Shown here piece after piece: positions 9,755 through 19,600 of a stretch of DNA of 64,000 nt (its first letter is position 1; each line of letters opens with the position of its first letter). Location of the stretch: positions 186,001 to 250,000 of the forward strand of contig NZ_RKMH01000009.1 in the NCBI RefSeq assembly GCF_003797185.1, given 5' to 3'. Under the pieces are notes generated by a model. The model was not told the DNA's origin. It worked only from the letters and a program-made list of their open reading frames with translations, and searched no databases. A program made the position numbers and the translations under genes. The stretch is from Gordonia oryzae. Its GTDB lineage: Bacteria; Actinomycetota; Actinomycetes; Mycobacteriales; Mycobacteriaceae.

Positions 9755-11236
9755 ATGCGAACAGTGAGTGCGGGGCGAACGAGTGGGCGGGTGTCCTCTC
9801 GCGGTGCGATGAGCCGGCGAACGCCGCGGGTCGTCATCACGATGGTGGTGGTCGTGCTGGTGGCACTCGGCTGGGCCGTGATCGGTCAGCAGGCCGCCGT
9901 CGGTGCCCCGGCCCCGGCGCCGGCCCCCGCGAGCCCATCGGCTCCGCCGAGTCCTGCCCCGGCGACACCGGCCCCGGCGGCCACTCCCGCGGCCTCCCCG
10001 GCGCCGACCCAGCCCGCCCGCGTCACCAAGGTGTTCTGGTACACCGACCGTCGTGTCGCGCTCTGGGTGTTCTCCCCGTCGATGAACACCGAGATCCAGG
10101 TCCAGATCCTGCTGGCCCGTGATTGGTGGGCCAATCCGACGGCACGCTTCCCTCAGCTGACCATGCTCGACGGTTTGCGCGCGCAGGACGATCAGAGCGG
10201 CTGGGTCATCAACACCGACGTCGTCGACTTCTATAAGGACAAGAACGTCAACGTCATCCTGCCCGTCGGTGGCGAGTCGAGCTTCTACACCGACTGGAAG
10301 GAAGCCGACAAGGGCAAGAACTACAAGTGGGAAACCTTCCTCATCCACGAGCTGCCGCCCATCATTGAAGGAGACTGGCGCTCTACCGATGTCCGTGGCA
10401 TCGAGGGGCTCTCTATGGGTGGCTCGGCGGCCATGATGCTCGCCGCACGCAACCCCGGGTACTACAAGTTCGCCGCGTCGTTCTCCGGCATCCTGCAGCT
10501 CACGTCCTATGGGATGCCGCAGGCCATCCAGTTCGCCCTCCGTGACGGCGGCGGCTACGACGCGATGAAGATGTTCGGCCCGCCCAGCGACCCGGAGTGG
10601 AAGGCTCACGATCCGTATCTGCTCGCCGACAAACTGCGGGGCACCAGTCTCTACATCTCGTCGGGCAACGGCATGGTCGGTCCGTATGACAAGCCGTCCG
10701 ATATCCCGCTGCTGGCGACCAACTACTCCGGTGTGGGCCTCGAGCTGCTCTCTCGGGTCACCTCGCAGCAGTTCGCAATCAAGTTGAACCGTTTGGGAAT
10801 CCCCGGACAAGCTGTCTACCGGGCCTCGGGTACCCACACCTGGCCCTACTGGGAATTCGAGATGCATCAGGCCTGGCCCCAGGCGGCCGCAGCGCTCGGC
10901 CTCAGCGGTGACAAGGTGGCCTGCGGGGTCAGCCCGGCCTTCGCGAAGGTCGCCGGCCCGGCACGGCTGGGAGTGTGTCTGACGCCGGAGTACGGCGTAC
11001 CCGGCGGACGCGCCCAGGACTTCGCGCAGGGCCGGATCATCACCGGACCGAAGGGCCCGCAGGTGGTCGGCGGCGCGATCGGCGGGGCATATGTCGGTGC
11101 GGGCGGACCCGGCGGCAAGCTCGGGCTGCCGACCAGCGGTGAGATGCCGTGGGGTCGCGAGGGCGGCAAGACGCAGACCTTCGAACACGGCCGGATCAAC
11201 TGGTCGCCGACGGGCGGCGCGCAACTCGCGCGATAG
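9755..11236 (+). CDS. Secreted mycolyltransferase with C-terminal LGFP repeats
   Basis: This is an antigen 85-type mycolyltransferase fused to a wall-binding tail. The 493-residue precursor has a signal or anchor segment (about 26-50). A Pro/Ala-rich linker of about 40 residues follows, then the esterase domain with LDGLRAQDDQSGWVINT, GGESSFYTDW, the nucleophile in GLSMGG (S220) and GTHTWPYW. After about residue 385 it carries LGFP-type repeat segments (YGVPGGRAQDFAQGRI, KLGLPTSGE, KTQTFEHGRI). This architecture is known from corynebacterial PS1/Cop1-like enzymes and absent from mycobacterial FbpA-C. AAGGAG (9740-9745) is 9 nt before ATG 9755. A 13-bp hairpin follows the stop. Confidence 0.92.
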   Translation: MRTVSAGRTSGRVSSRGAMSRRTPRVVITMVVVVLVALGWAVIGQQAAVGAPAPAPAPASPSAPPSPAPATPAPAATPAASPAPTQPARVTKVFWYTDRRVALWVFSPSMNTEIQVQILLARDWWANPTARFPQLTMLDGLRAQDDQSGWVINTDVVDFYKDKNVNVILPVGGESSFYTDWKEADKGKNYKWETFLIHELPPIIEGDWRSTDVRGIEGLSMGGSAAMMLAARNPGYYKFAASFSGILQLTSYGMPQAIQFALRDGGGYDAMKMFGPPSDPEWKAHDPYLLADKLRGTSLYISSGNGMVGPYDKPSDIPLLATNYSGVGLELLSRVTSQQFAIKLNRLGIPGQAVYRASGTHTWPYWEFEMHQAWPQAAAALGLSGDKVACGVSPAFAKVAGPARLGVCLTPEYGVPGGRAQDFAQGRIITGPKGPQVVGGAIGGAYVGAGGPGGKLGLPTSGEMPWGREGGKTQTFEHGRINWSPTGGAQLAR

Positions 11237-11244
11237 ATCCAGCT

Positions 11245-11280
11245 CACACACGCGGCATCCAGATGGGTGCCGCGTGTGTG
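11245..11280 (+). terminator. Strong terminator hairpin
   Basis: A perfect 13-base stem (CACACACGCGGCA, 11245-11257, with 11268-11280) closes a 10-base loop just after the LGFP mycolyltransferase stop. Confidence 0.75.
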
Positions 11281-11485
11281 CGTCCTGAGATCTGACTGTG
11301 GAATCGCGATGTTTGCGCAGGTGAGGTCGCTCCCGTGGCGTATCACGTCCGACTTGTTGGGTAGCCTTGCTGACGGTCGGAACAAACCACCACGTGTGTG
11401 TATGCCGGTCACCGGCACGCCTCTCGTCGAACCAGGGGTCGGAGAATTCGAGGCGGCATCGGTGATGCGTGACGAGGAAGTGATG

Positions 11486-12031
11486 ATGACGAAGTACTTG
11501 AGGCTGGGTGTCCTGATGGCCGGCGCGATGTTCGCGCTGGGTTCGTTGGCGGCATGTTCGGACGACTCCACAGCGAGCGCCCCGATCACCAGCAATCCGG
11601 TCACCACGACGTCGCTGTACTCCGCGCCGTCGGGTGCCTCGGCGTCGAGCGCGCCGGAGTCCGGCCAGGCATCGGTCGTTGCCACCCCGACCACCGGCGG
11701 GTCCACGCTCCCGGCGACCACTCCTGGCTCGACGGCACCGGCCTCGGCATCGGGACAACTCACCGGGCCGGACGGGGCGCCGCTCGACGACAAGGCCAAG
11801 CGGTACCTGCAGGCCTTGCGCAGCCAGAATGTGACGCTGCTCGGTGACACCGACAACGGTGTGGCGCTGTCGCTGGCCACGTACGTCTGCGACGCGCAGA
11901 GGAAGAACACCGACCCGGTGACCACCAATGCCTACGTCACCGCACTGGTCGCGCCCGGCACCCGGAACACCGCAGAGGCCAATACCAAGGCCGACAAGGT
12001 GATCAAGGCCGCCCAGGACAACTATTGCTAG
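11486..12031 (+). CDS. DUF732-family lipoprotein
   Basis: The 181-residue product starts MTKYLRLGVLMAGAMFALG and has a lipobox LAAC (cysteine near residue 25), so it should be exported and lipid-anchored. A low-complexity Ser/Thr/Ala/Pro linker of roughly 75 residues follows. The C-terminal 90 residues (DDKAKRYLQALRSQNVTLLG, LATYVCDAQRKN, AAQDNYC) resemble DUF732, a small disulfide-bonded domain common in secreted mycobacterial proteins. ATG 11486 is preceded by GAGGAAG at 5 nt; another ATG at 11483 is in frame. Function is unknown. It sits 13 bases before the cutinase gene and is probably co-transcribed with it. Confidence 0.75.
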   Translation: MTKYLRLGVLMAGAMFALGSLAACSDDSTASAPITSNPVTTTSLYSAPSGASASSAPESGQASVVATPTTGGSTLPATTPGSTAPASASGQLTGPDGAPLDDKAKRYLQALRSQNVTLLGDTDNGVALSLATYVCDAQRKNTDPVTTNAYVTALVAPGTRNTAEANTKADKVIKAAQDNYC

Positions 12032-12044
12032 TGGTGGCCGACCT

Positions 12045-13046
12045 GTGAACGCCCGGAAGAAACGCTCACGGACCTCACGTGCGCTGCGTTTGCTGATGAT
12101 CGTGGTCGCGCTGATCGCCGTCATCGCGATCGTGCTGATCGTGATCTGGATCAAGGGCATTGTCGAGGGTCCGCCCGCGCCGCCGCGCGGTGGCGGCCCG
12201 TCGTCGACGTCGACCCCACCGAACCGGCCGCAAGCCCAGCCCGCCGACTGCGCCGACGTGTTGACACTGGTGATTCCGGGTACCTGGGAGTCCACACCGA
12301 ACGACGACCCGCTGAACCCGACGTCCAAGCCGGCGTCGCTGCTGCTGCGCGTCTCCAAGGCGATCAAGAGTGAGTTTCCCGACTCACGCACCGAGGTGTA
12401 CACGGTGCCCTACATCGCCGAGTTCCGTAACCCCACGATCCTCAATGATCGGCAGAGCAGCTACAACGACTCGCGCACCCAGGGCTACAAGCGTGCCGCG
12501 GGCAAGATCATCTCCACCCACGAGCACTGCCCACTGACGCGCTACGTCATCGTCGGCTTCTCACAGGGCGCGGTCATCGGCGGAGACCTCGCCTCGGCCA
12601 TCGGCAACGGCCGCGGAAGCGTGTTGCCGCAGTCCGACGCCGATCTCGTCCTCGGGGTCGGGCTCATCGCCGACGGCCGCCGACAGCCCGGCGATCAGCG
12701 TGACATCGGACCCAACCCGCCCGGCGTCGGTGCCGAGATCGCACTGGCCGGGATGGGGTCGCTGGTGCCGGGGACCACGATGACCGGCCCGCGGCCCGGC
12801 GGATTCGGGGATCTGCGGGATAAGGTCGTATCCATTTGTGCCCCAGGGGATCTCATTTGTGACGCACCGACTGCATCGAATCCGTTGAGTGCCGCGAGTC
12901 AACTGGCGGGCGCGATCAACAACCCGGTGCACGCGATGTATGCGACGCCGCGGTACTGGTCTCTCGACGGTGCGACCGCGACCCAGTGGATGCGCAGATG
13001 GGTCAGCGGACTCATCGACGGGGCCCCGCGTCCGGCGCACAACTGA
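12045..13046 (+). CDS. culp6: Cutinase-like envelope lipase/thioesterase (Culp6/Rv3802c type)
   Basis: This is a membrane-anchored serine hydrolase with phospholipase and thioesterase activity in the mycobacterial orthologue, linked to mycolate metabolism. The 333-residue protein has one N-terminal hydrophobic segment (about 15-38) and a Pro-rich linker. The cutinase fold shows LVIPGTWES, the nucleophile motif GFSQGA, CAPGDLICDAP (acid) and NPVHAMYAT (histidine). The GTG start at 12045 has only a weak ribosome binding site, consistent with coupling to the lipoprotein gene 13 bases upstream. Position before fadD32 matches Rv3802c, although an LLM oxidoreductase gene is interposed here. Confidence 0.9.
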   Translation: MNARKKRSRTSRALRLLMIVVALIAVIAIVLIVIWIKGIVEGPPAPPRGGGPSSTSTPPNRPQAQPADCADVLTLVIPGTWESTPNDDPLNPTSKPASLLLRVSKAIKSEFPDSRTEVYTVPYIAEFRNPTILNDRQSSYNDSRTQGYKRAAGKIISTHEHCPLTRYVIVGFSQGAVIGGDLASAIGNGRGSVLPQSDADLVLGVGLIADGRRQPGDQRDIGPNPPGVGAEIALAGMGSLVPGTTMTGPRPGGFGDLRDKVVSICAPGDLICDAPTASNPLSAASQLAGAINNPVHAMYATPRYWSLDGATATQWMRRWVSGLIDGAPRPAHN

Positions 13047-13234
13047 GCATGCACGTCGTGGCGTCGCGCGCTGCGGGGTGGCTGGCAAGGCCCTGAGTGG
13101 GGACCGATCCGTTTGGGCGGCGCCGACCTGCTGCATTAACGTTGTGGGCTGGCTCGGCGTGTCCTGCGGATTGGGGACGCTCCGCACGGCCACGAGAGTT
13201 CATGACGACGCCGCGAACGCGACGAGGAGAACCA

Positions 13235-14248
13235 ATGACCCAGGGCGAGACCACCGGGACCGGTGGCGGCGAGACCACGCTGCGCGCGTTCCGGTTCGGC
13301 GCCGGTGGTGAGGGCAACAAGGACGAGGGCGGCGCCCGCAAGTTCGTGAAGTTGGCCCAGAGCGCCGAGGAATACGGTTACGACACCTTTGCCGTACCCG
13401 ACCACCTTGGCAATCAGGTCGGCCCACTGGCCGCTCTGGGAGCGTTGAGCCAGGCCACTGACCGCATCAGGCTGGCGACGTCGGTTCTCGCGAACGGCTT
13501 CCGCCATCCGGCGCTGTTGGCCAAGGAGGCGAACACCATCGACGTCCTGAGCAAGGGCCGCCTGGAACTCGGGATCGGCGCGGGCTGGCTCAAGGAAGAG
13601 TTCGACAAGGCGGGTATAGAGTTCGAATCCCCAGGTGTGCGCATCCGGCGGCTCGATGAATCGCTGACGATCCTCGACAAGCTCATGCGCGGGGAGACCG
13701 TCGATTTCGACGGTGAGTTCTACCAGATCAAGGGGCTCGAGGGCAGCCCGCGACCACGTCAGGGACCGCGCCCGCCGATCGCCGTCGGCGGTGGCGGACC
13801 CAAGATGCTCGCCCTGGCCGCCAAACACGCCGACATCATCTCCGTGGCGCCCGGCACCACCGCCGATGGGCGGATGAAATTGTCGGACATGACCATCGAG
13901 AGGACCGCCGAGCGGGTCGACCGCATCCGGCAGGCCGCAGGCGACCGATTCGCCGAAATCGAACTCAACTGGACGATCGCGGTCATCGTCATCACCGACG
14001 ACCGGCAGTCCACTGCCGAGATGGCGCTCAAGGCACTCGAGCAGGGGTATCCGCCGAACATCGAACGCGACACCGATTTCACCGTCGAGGACGTGCTGAA
14101 CTCGCCGTACATCGCCATCGGATCGTTCGAGGAGATCGCCGACCAGATCCGGGCAGTGCGGCGGCGCACCTCGATGTCCTACGTCGGGGTGTTTCCGACG
14201 CAGATGGATGCCTTCGCACCGGTCATTTCGCTCCTCAAGGGAGAGTAA
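13235..14248 (+). CDS. LLM-class F420-dependent oxidoreductase
   Basis: This is a TIM-barrel flavin/F420-binding oxidoreductase of about 337 residues. It shows FRFGAGGEG at the start, YGYDTFAVPDHLGNQVGPL, RLATSVLANGFRHPALLAKE, GRLELGIGAGWLKEEF and PPIAVGGGGPKML, all typical of the luciferase-like monooxygenase superfamily. ATG 13235 is supported by GAGGAG 5 nt upstream; longer upstream extensions lack similarity. The substrate is unknown. It lies between the cutinase and fadD32 genes, where M. tuberculosis has no gene, so it looks like a lineage-specific insertion. Confidence 0.88.
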   Translation: MTQGETTGTGGGETTLRAFRFGAGGEGNKDEGGARKFVKLAQSAEEYGYDTFAVPDHLGNQVGPLAALGALSQATDRIRLATSVLANGFRHPALLAKEANTIDVLSKGRLELGIGAGWLKEEFDKAGIEFESPGVRIRRLDESLTILDKLMRGETVDFDGEFYQIKGLEGSPRPRQGPRPPIAVGGGGPKMLALAAKHADIISVAPGTTADGRMKLSDMTIERTAERVDRIRQAAGDRFAEIELNWTIAVIVITDDRQSTAEMALKALEQGYPPNIERDTDFTVEDVLNSPYIAIGSFEEIADQIRAVRRRTSMSYVGVFPTQMDAFAPVISLLKGE

Positions 14249-14567
14249 GGTGTGTCCTTGGTCCGGAGGCGGAAAACCGCAGGACAACCGCCGGCGAGGG
14301 ACTACTTCAGTGGTGCGAGCGCGCTGCGTTGGAGTCAAGGTGGACATGACGATCATGAAGTAGGCGAAAGGGTTGGGAAGTGTCGTTCGACCGCGACCAC
14401 TGCGGTCTTACCGACGATGGGTACCGACACGACCACTGGTGCACGGTACGGGACGACTCGAGGGTCACACTGAATCGAGCAGCGCGGTCGGGCGCCGCGG
14501 GGTGTGCCACGAGGTACGCACGGTATGCCCATTTGGGGCAGGAACGCGGGGGCCACAGGAGTAATGA
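14249..14567. other. Intergenic region upstream of fadD32
   Basis: No gene is visible in these 319 bases. A short inverted repeat, GCGGAAAACCGC, lies near 14270 just after the LLM stop. The fadD32-pks13-accD4 promoter must lie here, but no convincing -35/-10 pair is seen. AGGAG (14557-14561) near the right end serves fadD32. Confidence 0.5.
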
Positions 14568-16487
14568 ATGCTGAAGACTGAATTTGAGCAGTTCCTCGAC
14601 GAGAACCGTCAGCTGCACTTCACCGAGGACGCAACGCTCGTCGACTACGTCGAGCGCAACGTCCGAGACGCGGCTGACACACTCGCCTACCGTTACATCG
14701 ACTACAGCCGGGAGCGCGAGGGCGAACGCCAGGACCTCACCTGGGCGCAATTCGGCAAACGGCTGCGGGCGGTGGCGGCACGGCTGCAGCAGGTCACCAC
14801 ACACGGCGACCGAGTTGCGATCCTCGCCCCGCAGTCGCTGGAATACGTGATCGGCTTCTTCGCCGCGCTCTACGCCAGCAACGTCGCGGTTCCGCTGTTC
14901 AGTCCCGACGAGCCCGGTCACACCGACCGGCTGACCGCGGTCCTCTCCGACTGCGAGCCGACCGCGATCCTCACTTCCACCACATCTGCCGAGGCGGTCC
15001 GCAACTTCTTCGCCGACCGCCCGGCCAAGGAACGTCCCCGCGTCATCGCCGTCGACGCGGTGCCCGACTCCGTCGGCTCGAGCTGGGTCGCACCCATCGC
15101 CGGTAAGGACCACAACAAGGACACCGTTGCCTACCTGCAGTACACCTCGGGATCGACGCGGGTGCCCGCCGGAGTCGAGATCACCTACCAGGCAGTGGCC
15201 GCCAACGTCCTGCAGATCTACGACTGCATCGAGATCGACCGCAACGCCCGCGGCGTCACCTGGCTACCGATGTTCCACGACATGGGCCTGCTCACGGTGA
15301 TCCTGCCTGCGCTCGGCGGCAAATACATCACGATCATGAGCCCGCAGGCCTTCGTGCGTAGGCCCGGCCGCTGGATCCGCGAACTCGCCGCCGACGACGA
15401 CAACGCACCCACCTACGCCGCCGCGCCCAACTTCGCCTACGAGCACGCCGCCGCCCGTGGCCTGCCGAAAGAGGGCGAGAAACTCGACCTCTCCAACGTC
15501 ATCGGCCTGATCAACGGCTCCGAACCGGTGACCGTCAGTTCGATGAAGAAATTCAACGAGGCATTCGGACCGTATGGGCTGCCCAAGACTGCGATCAAGC
15601 CGTGCTACGGCATGGCCGAGGCCACCCTGTTCGTGTCGGCCACCCAGCGCGACAACGAGGCCAAGGTCATCCACGTCGACCGTGAAGAACTCAACGCCGG
15701 GCGGATGAAGGTCATCGACTCCGACGCGCCCAACGCCGTCGCGCAGGTCTCCTGTGGACAGGTCGCGCTCAGCCAGTGGGCCGCGATCGTCGACGCCGCC
15801 GAATACGACGAGTCCGGCGTCGGCATCGAGAAGGCCGACGGCGAGGTTGGCGAGATCTGGCTGCACGGCCTCAACATCGGCGCCGGCTACTGGAACAAGC
15901 CGCAGGAATCCAAGGACACCTTCGAGAACACCATCACCACACCGCTCACGCAGAACAGCCACACCGCGGGTGCTCCGGCCGACGCAACCTGGATGCGCAC
16001 CGGCGACTACGGTGTGTGGCTCGACGGTGAGCTCTACATCACCGGCCGCGTCAAGGACCTGGTGATCGTCGACGGACGCAACCACTACCCGCAGGACCTC
16101 GAATTCAGTGCGCAAGAAGCCAGTCCGGCCCTGCGCCCAGGCTTCGTCGCAGCGTTCGCGGTCCCGGCCAACGAACTGCCCAAGGTGGTTTTCGAGCAAT
16201 CCACCAGCGGACTGACCTTCGACCCGGACGACGCTTCGGAGCAACTGGTCATCGTCGCCGAGCGCGGACCGGGCAAACGCCACGACCCACAAGAAGTCGC
16301 CGACACCGTGCGCGCAGCGATCGCCGGACGCCACGGTGTCATGGCCCGCGACATCCTGCTCGTCCCCGCCGGGTCCATTCCGCGCACCTCTAGCGGCAAG
16401 ATCGCCCGCCGCGCGACCAAGGCCGCCTACATCGACGGCAGCCTGCGGGGTGGGTATAAGCAGACGGCCTTCCCAGACTCGGTGTAA
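14568..16487 (+). CDS. fadD32: Long-chain fatty-acyl-AMP ligase FadD32
   Basis: FadD32 activates the very long meromycolic acid as acyl-AMP and loads it on the N-terminal ACP of Pks13. The 639 residues are almost the mycobacterial length (637). The ANL-superfamily nucleotide loop is [16 protein letters not shown]. Further motifs are [39 protein letters not shown] and [17 protein letters not shown]; the C-terminal catalytic lysine region is [16 protein letters not shown] lies 6 nt before ATG 14568. It heads the conserved fadD32-pks13-accD4 set, about 208 bases before pks13. Confidence 0.97.
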   Translation: MLKTEFEQFLDENRQLHFTEDATLVDYVERNVRDAADTLAYRYIDYSREREGERQDLTWAQFGKRLRAVAARLQQVTTHGDRVAILAPQSLEYVIGFFAALYASNVAVPLFSPDEPGHTDRLTAVLSDCEPTAILTSTTSAEAVRNFFADRPAKERPRVIAVDAVPDSVGSSWVAPIAGKDHNKDTVAYLQYTSGSTRVPAGVEITYQAVAANVLQIYDCIEIDRNARGVTWLPMFHDMGLLTVILPALGGKYITIMSPQAFVRRPGRWIRELAADDDNAPTYAAAPNFAYEHAAARGLPKEGEKLDLSNVIGLINGSEPVTVSSMKKFNEAFGPYGLPKTAIKPCYGMAEATLFVSATQRDNEAKVIHVDREELNAGRMKVIDSDAPNAVAQVSCGQVALSQWAAIVDAAEYDESGVGIEKADGEVGEIWLHGLNIGAGYWNKPQESKDTFENTITTPLTQNSHTAGAPADATWMRTGDYGVWLDGELYITGRVKDLVIVDGRNHYPQDLEFSAQEASPALRPGFVAAFAVPANELPKVVFEQSTSGLTFDPDDASEQLVIVAERGPGKRHDPQEVADTVRAAIAGRHGVMARDILLVPAGSIPRTSSGKIARRATKAAYIDGSLRGGYKQTAFPDSV

Positions 16488-16695
16488 TGGTGCCGGCAGT
16501 GTTCTTGGCGCCGGCTCCGCCGTCGTGGGTGTCTGCGCCCAAGAGCGCGGCTCTTCGCCGTCATCGCGGCGTCACCGCGCTTGTTGCTCTTTCTCCTGCA
16601 TCGCGGCGCGTCGCACACACGACCTGAACCGGTCTGGGGCAAACAAGTGGACCTGCGCGGAGGCGGCGGGTCCGACAATTACACTGGATAGTGAT

Positions 16696-19600
16696 ATGTC
16701 TGAACTGAATAACGACGAGCCGAACAACCACGTCGACGTCACCAGCACCGACGGGGAGACCGCCGGTGGGCTGACCGTCTCCGAGCTCCGCGACTGGTTG
16801 CGTGACTGGGTGGCGCAGGCCACCGGTGTACCGGCCGATCAGATCTCCGATGACCGCCCGATGGAGGAGTTCGGTCTGTCCTCGCGCGACGCGGTGGCGC
16901 TGGCCGCCGACGTCGAGGACAAGACCGGCGTCATCCTCACCGCGACCGTCGCCTACAACCATCCGACGATCGCGATGCTGGCGACACGCATCATCGAGGG
17001 CGATCCCGACGAGGGCATCGATGCCGACGACGACCGCTTCTGGGAGCGCGAGCGCAGCGACGCCGACGACATCGCCATCGTCGGGCTCTCCACGCGATTC
17101 CCGAAGGCCGGTCAGTCGCCGGAGTCGACGTGGGAGGCGCTGATCGAGGGCCGCGACGGGATCTCCGAGCTTCCCGACGATCGCTGGACCGAGTTCAAGG
17201 CCGATCCGCGGATGGCCGAGGTCCTCGACAAGCGCAACCTGCGCGGCGGGTATCTCGACGACGTGAAGTCATTCGACGCCGACTTTTTCCAGATGAGCCC
17301 GCGCGAGGTCGAGATGGTCGACCCGCAGCAGCGGCTCGCGCTGGAACTGACCTGGGAGGCCCTCGAACACGCTCGTATCCCGGCCAGCGACCTCAAGGGC
17401 GGCAGCGTCGGGGTCTTCGTCGGCACCTCCACCAACGACTACCAGCTGATGGCCGCGCTCGGTCTCGGGGAGGGCGCCGACGAGACCGCGGCCTACGCCC
17501 TGACCGGCACCGCCACCTCGATCATCGCCAACCGCATCTCCTACTTCTTCGACTTCCACGGTCCGTCGGTCGCCATCGACACCGCATGCTCGTCGTCGCT
17601 GGTTGCCGTCCACCAGGCCGTGCGGAGTCTGCGTTCGGGGGAGTCCGCTGTCGCCCTGGCCGGTGGCGTCAACATGATCCTCACCCCGGCGGCGACCGTC
17701 GGCTTCGACACAATCGGTGCGGTCGCCAAGGACGGGCACATCAAGGCCTTCTCCGCCGACGCCGACGGCATGGTGCGTTCCGAGGGCGGCGGTCTGTTCG
17801 TCCTCAAGCGACTCGCCGACGCCCGCCGCGACGGAGACCAGGTCCTCGCGGTGATCTCCGGTACGGCAGTCAACTCCGACGGCCGTTCCAATGGCATCTT
17901 CGCGCCCAATCCCGAGGCGCAGGTGGAGGTTCTGCGATCGGCGTATGCCGACGCCGCACTCGATCCGCGTCAGGTCGACTACGTCGAGGCGCACGGCACC
18001 GGCACCATTCTCGGTGATCCGATCGAGGCCGACGCACTGGGCCGGGTGGTTGGTCGCGGACGCGTCGTCGGCGCCCCCGTGCTACTCGGATCGGCCAAAA
18101 CGAACTTCGGACACATGGAGTCCGCAGCCGGTGCGGGCGCACTGGCCAAGGTCGTGTTGTCCATGGGACACAACAAGATTCCCGCGTCCCTGAACTACGC
18201 CGGACCCAACCCCTACATCCAATTCGAGGCGACCGGACTCAAGGTCACCGACGAGGTCGCCGAATGGCCGCGCTACTCCGGGCACGCCATCGCCGGGGTA
18301 TCCGGATTCGGGTTCGGTGGTACCAACGCCCACGTGATCGTCCGCGAGGTACTCCCGGGCGACCTCGAGGAACCGGCCGCCGTCGCCGAACCGGCCGACG
18401 CGGCCGATGCCGAGACACCGGCCGCCGACCTCGACGACGAGGACTTCCTCACCGAGGCCGAGCGTGCGGTACTCGCCGCGCAGTCGGTCGCTCCTGAAGC
18501 GGACGCCGTTGTCGCCGAACGTGATCCGGCCGACGATTTCGCGCCCTGTGCGGTCGATGGGTCGGTGGTGCCGCTGGTGATCTCGGCGTTCCTGCCGTCA
18601 CGGCGCCGCAAGGCGGCCGCCGATCTGCTCGAGTGGCTCGAATCCGATGCCGGGCAGAGTGCCCCGCTCGCCGACATCGGCCGCGCGCTCGCTCACCGCA
18701 ATCACGGACGGTCGCGTGCCGTCGTGATGGCCCGCACCCACGAGGACGCCGTCAAGGGCGTGCGGGCAGTGGCCGAAGGCAAGGCCAATCCGCTTGTGTA
18801 CTCCGCAGATTCACCGGACGCCGCGTCGGCGGTGTGGTTGCTCAGCGGCTTCGGGTCGCAGCATCGCAAGATGGCCAAGCAGCTCTACACCGAGAACCCG
18901 GTCTTCGCCAAGTATGCCGACCGCGTCGATCACCTCGTGCAGCGTGAACTCGGATACTCCATCGTCGAGATGTTCCTCGACGACGCGCAGACCTACGGCA
19001 TCGAGGCCAGCCAGGTCGGCATCTACACCATCCAGGTCGCCCTCGCCGACACGTTGCGCCACTTCGGTGCGCAACCCGGTGTGCTGGTACCGCATTCGAT
19101 GGGGGAGGCCTCGGCCGCCTACATCAGTAACGGTCTCTCGCTCGAGGATGCGACACGGGTGATCTGTCAGCGCTCGCGTCTCATGGGTGAGGGCGAGTCG
19201 ATGCTCATCGGTGACGACATTCGGCTGATGGCCCTCGTCGAATACTCCGCCGAGGACATCAACGACGTCCTCGGCGACTACCCGGGCCTCGAGATCTGCG
19301 TCTACGCGGCGCCGACCCACACCGTCATCGGTGGTCCCGAGGCGCAGGTCGACGCCATCGTCGAGCGTGCCGAGAAGGAGGGCAAACTCGGCCGCAAACT
19401 GCAGACCAAGGGCGCAAGCCACACCTCGCAAATGGACCCGCTGCTCGGCGAATTGGCCTACGAGCTCACTGGAATCGAACCGCAGCGCCCGACCGTCGGC
19501 TTCTACAGCTCGGTAGACCGTGAGGCCTTCTATCGCCCCGGGCACGAGCCGGTGCACACCATCGACTACTTCCTCAAGGGACTGCGCCACAGTGTGTGGT

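Noticed and set aside
9662..12403. 913-residue open frame on the minus strand across the mycolyltransferase and lipoprotein genes
   Set aside because: It is a high-GC antisense shadow; its translation is Arg/His/Gly-rich low complexity, while the plus strand carries clear Ag85, DUF732 and cutinase genes.
16336..16695. N-terminal extension of pks13 upstream of ATG 16696
   Set aside because: The extra 120 residues overlap the end of fadD32 and have no similarity to Pks13; the ACP domain starts soon after 16696.
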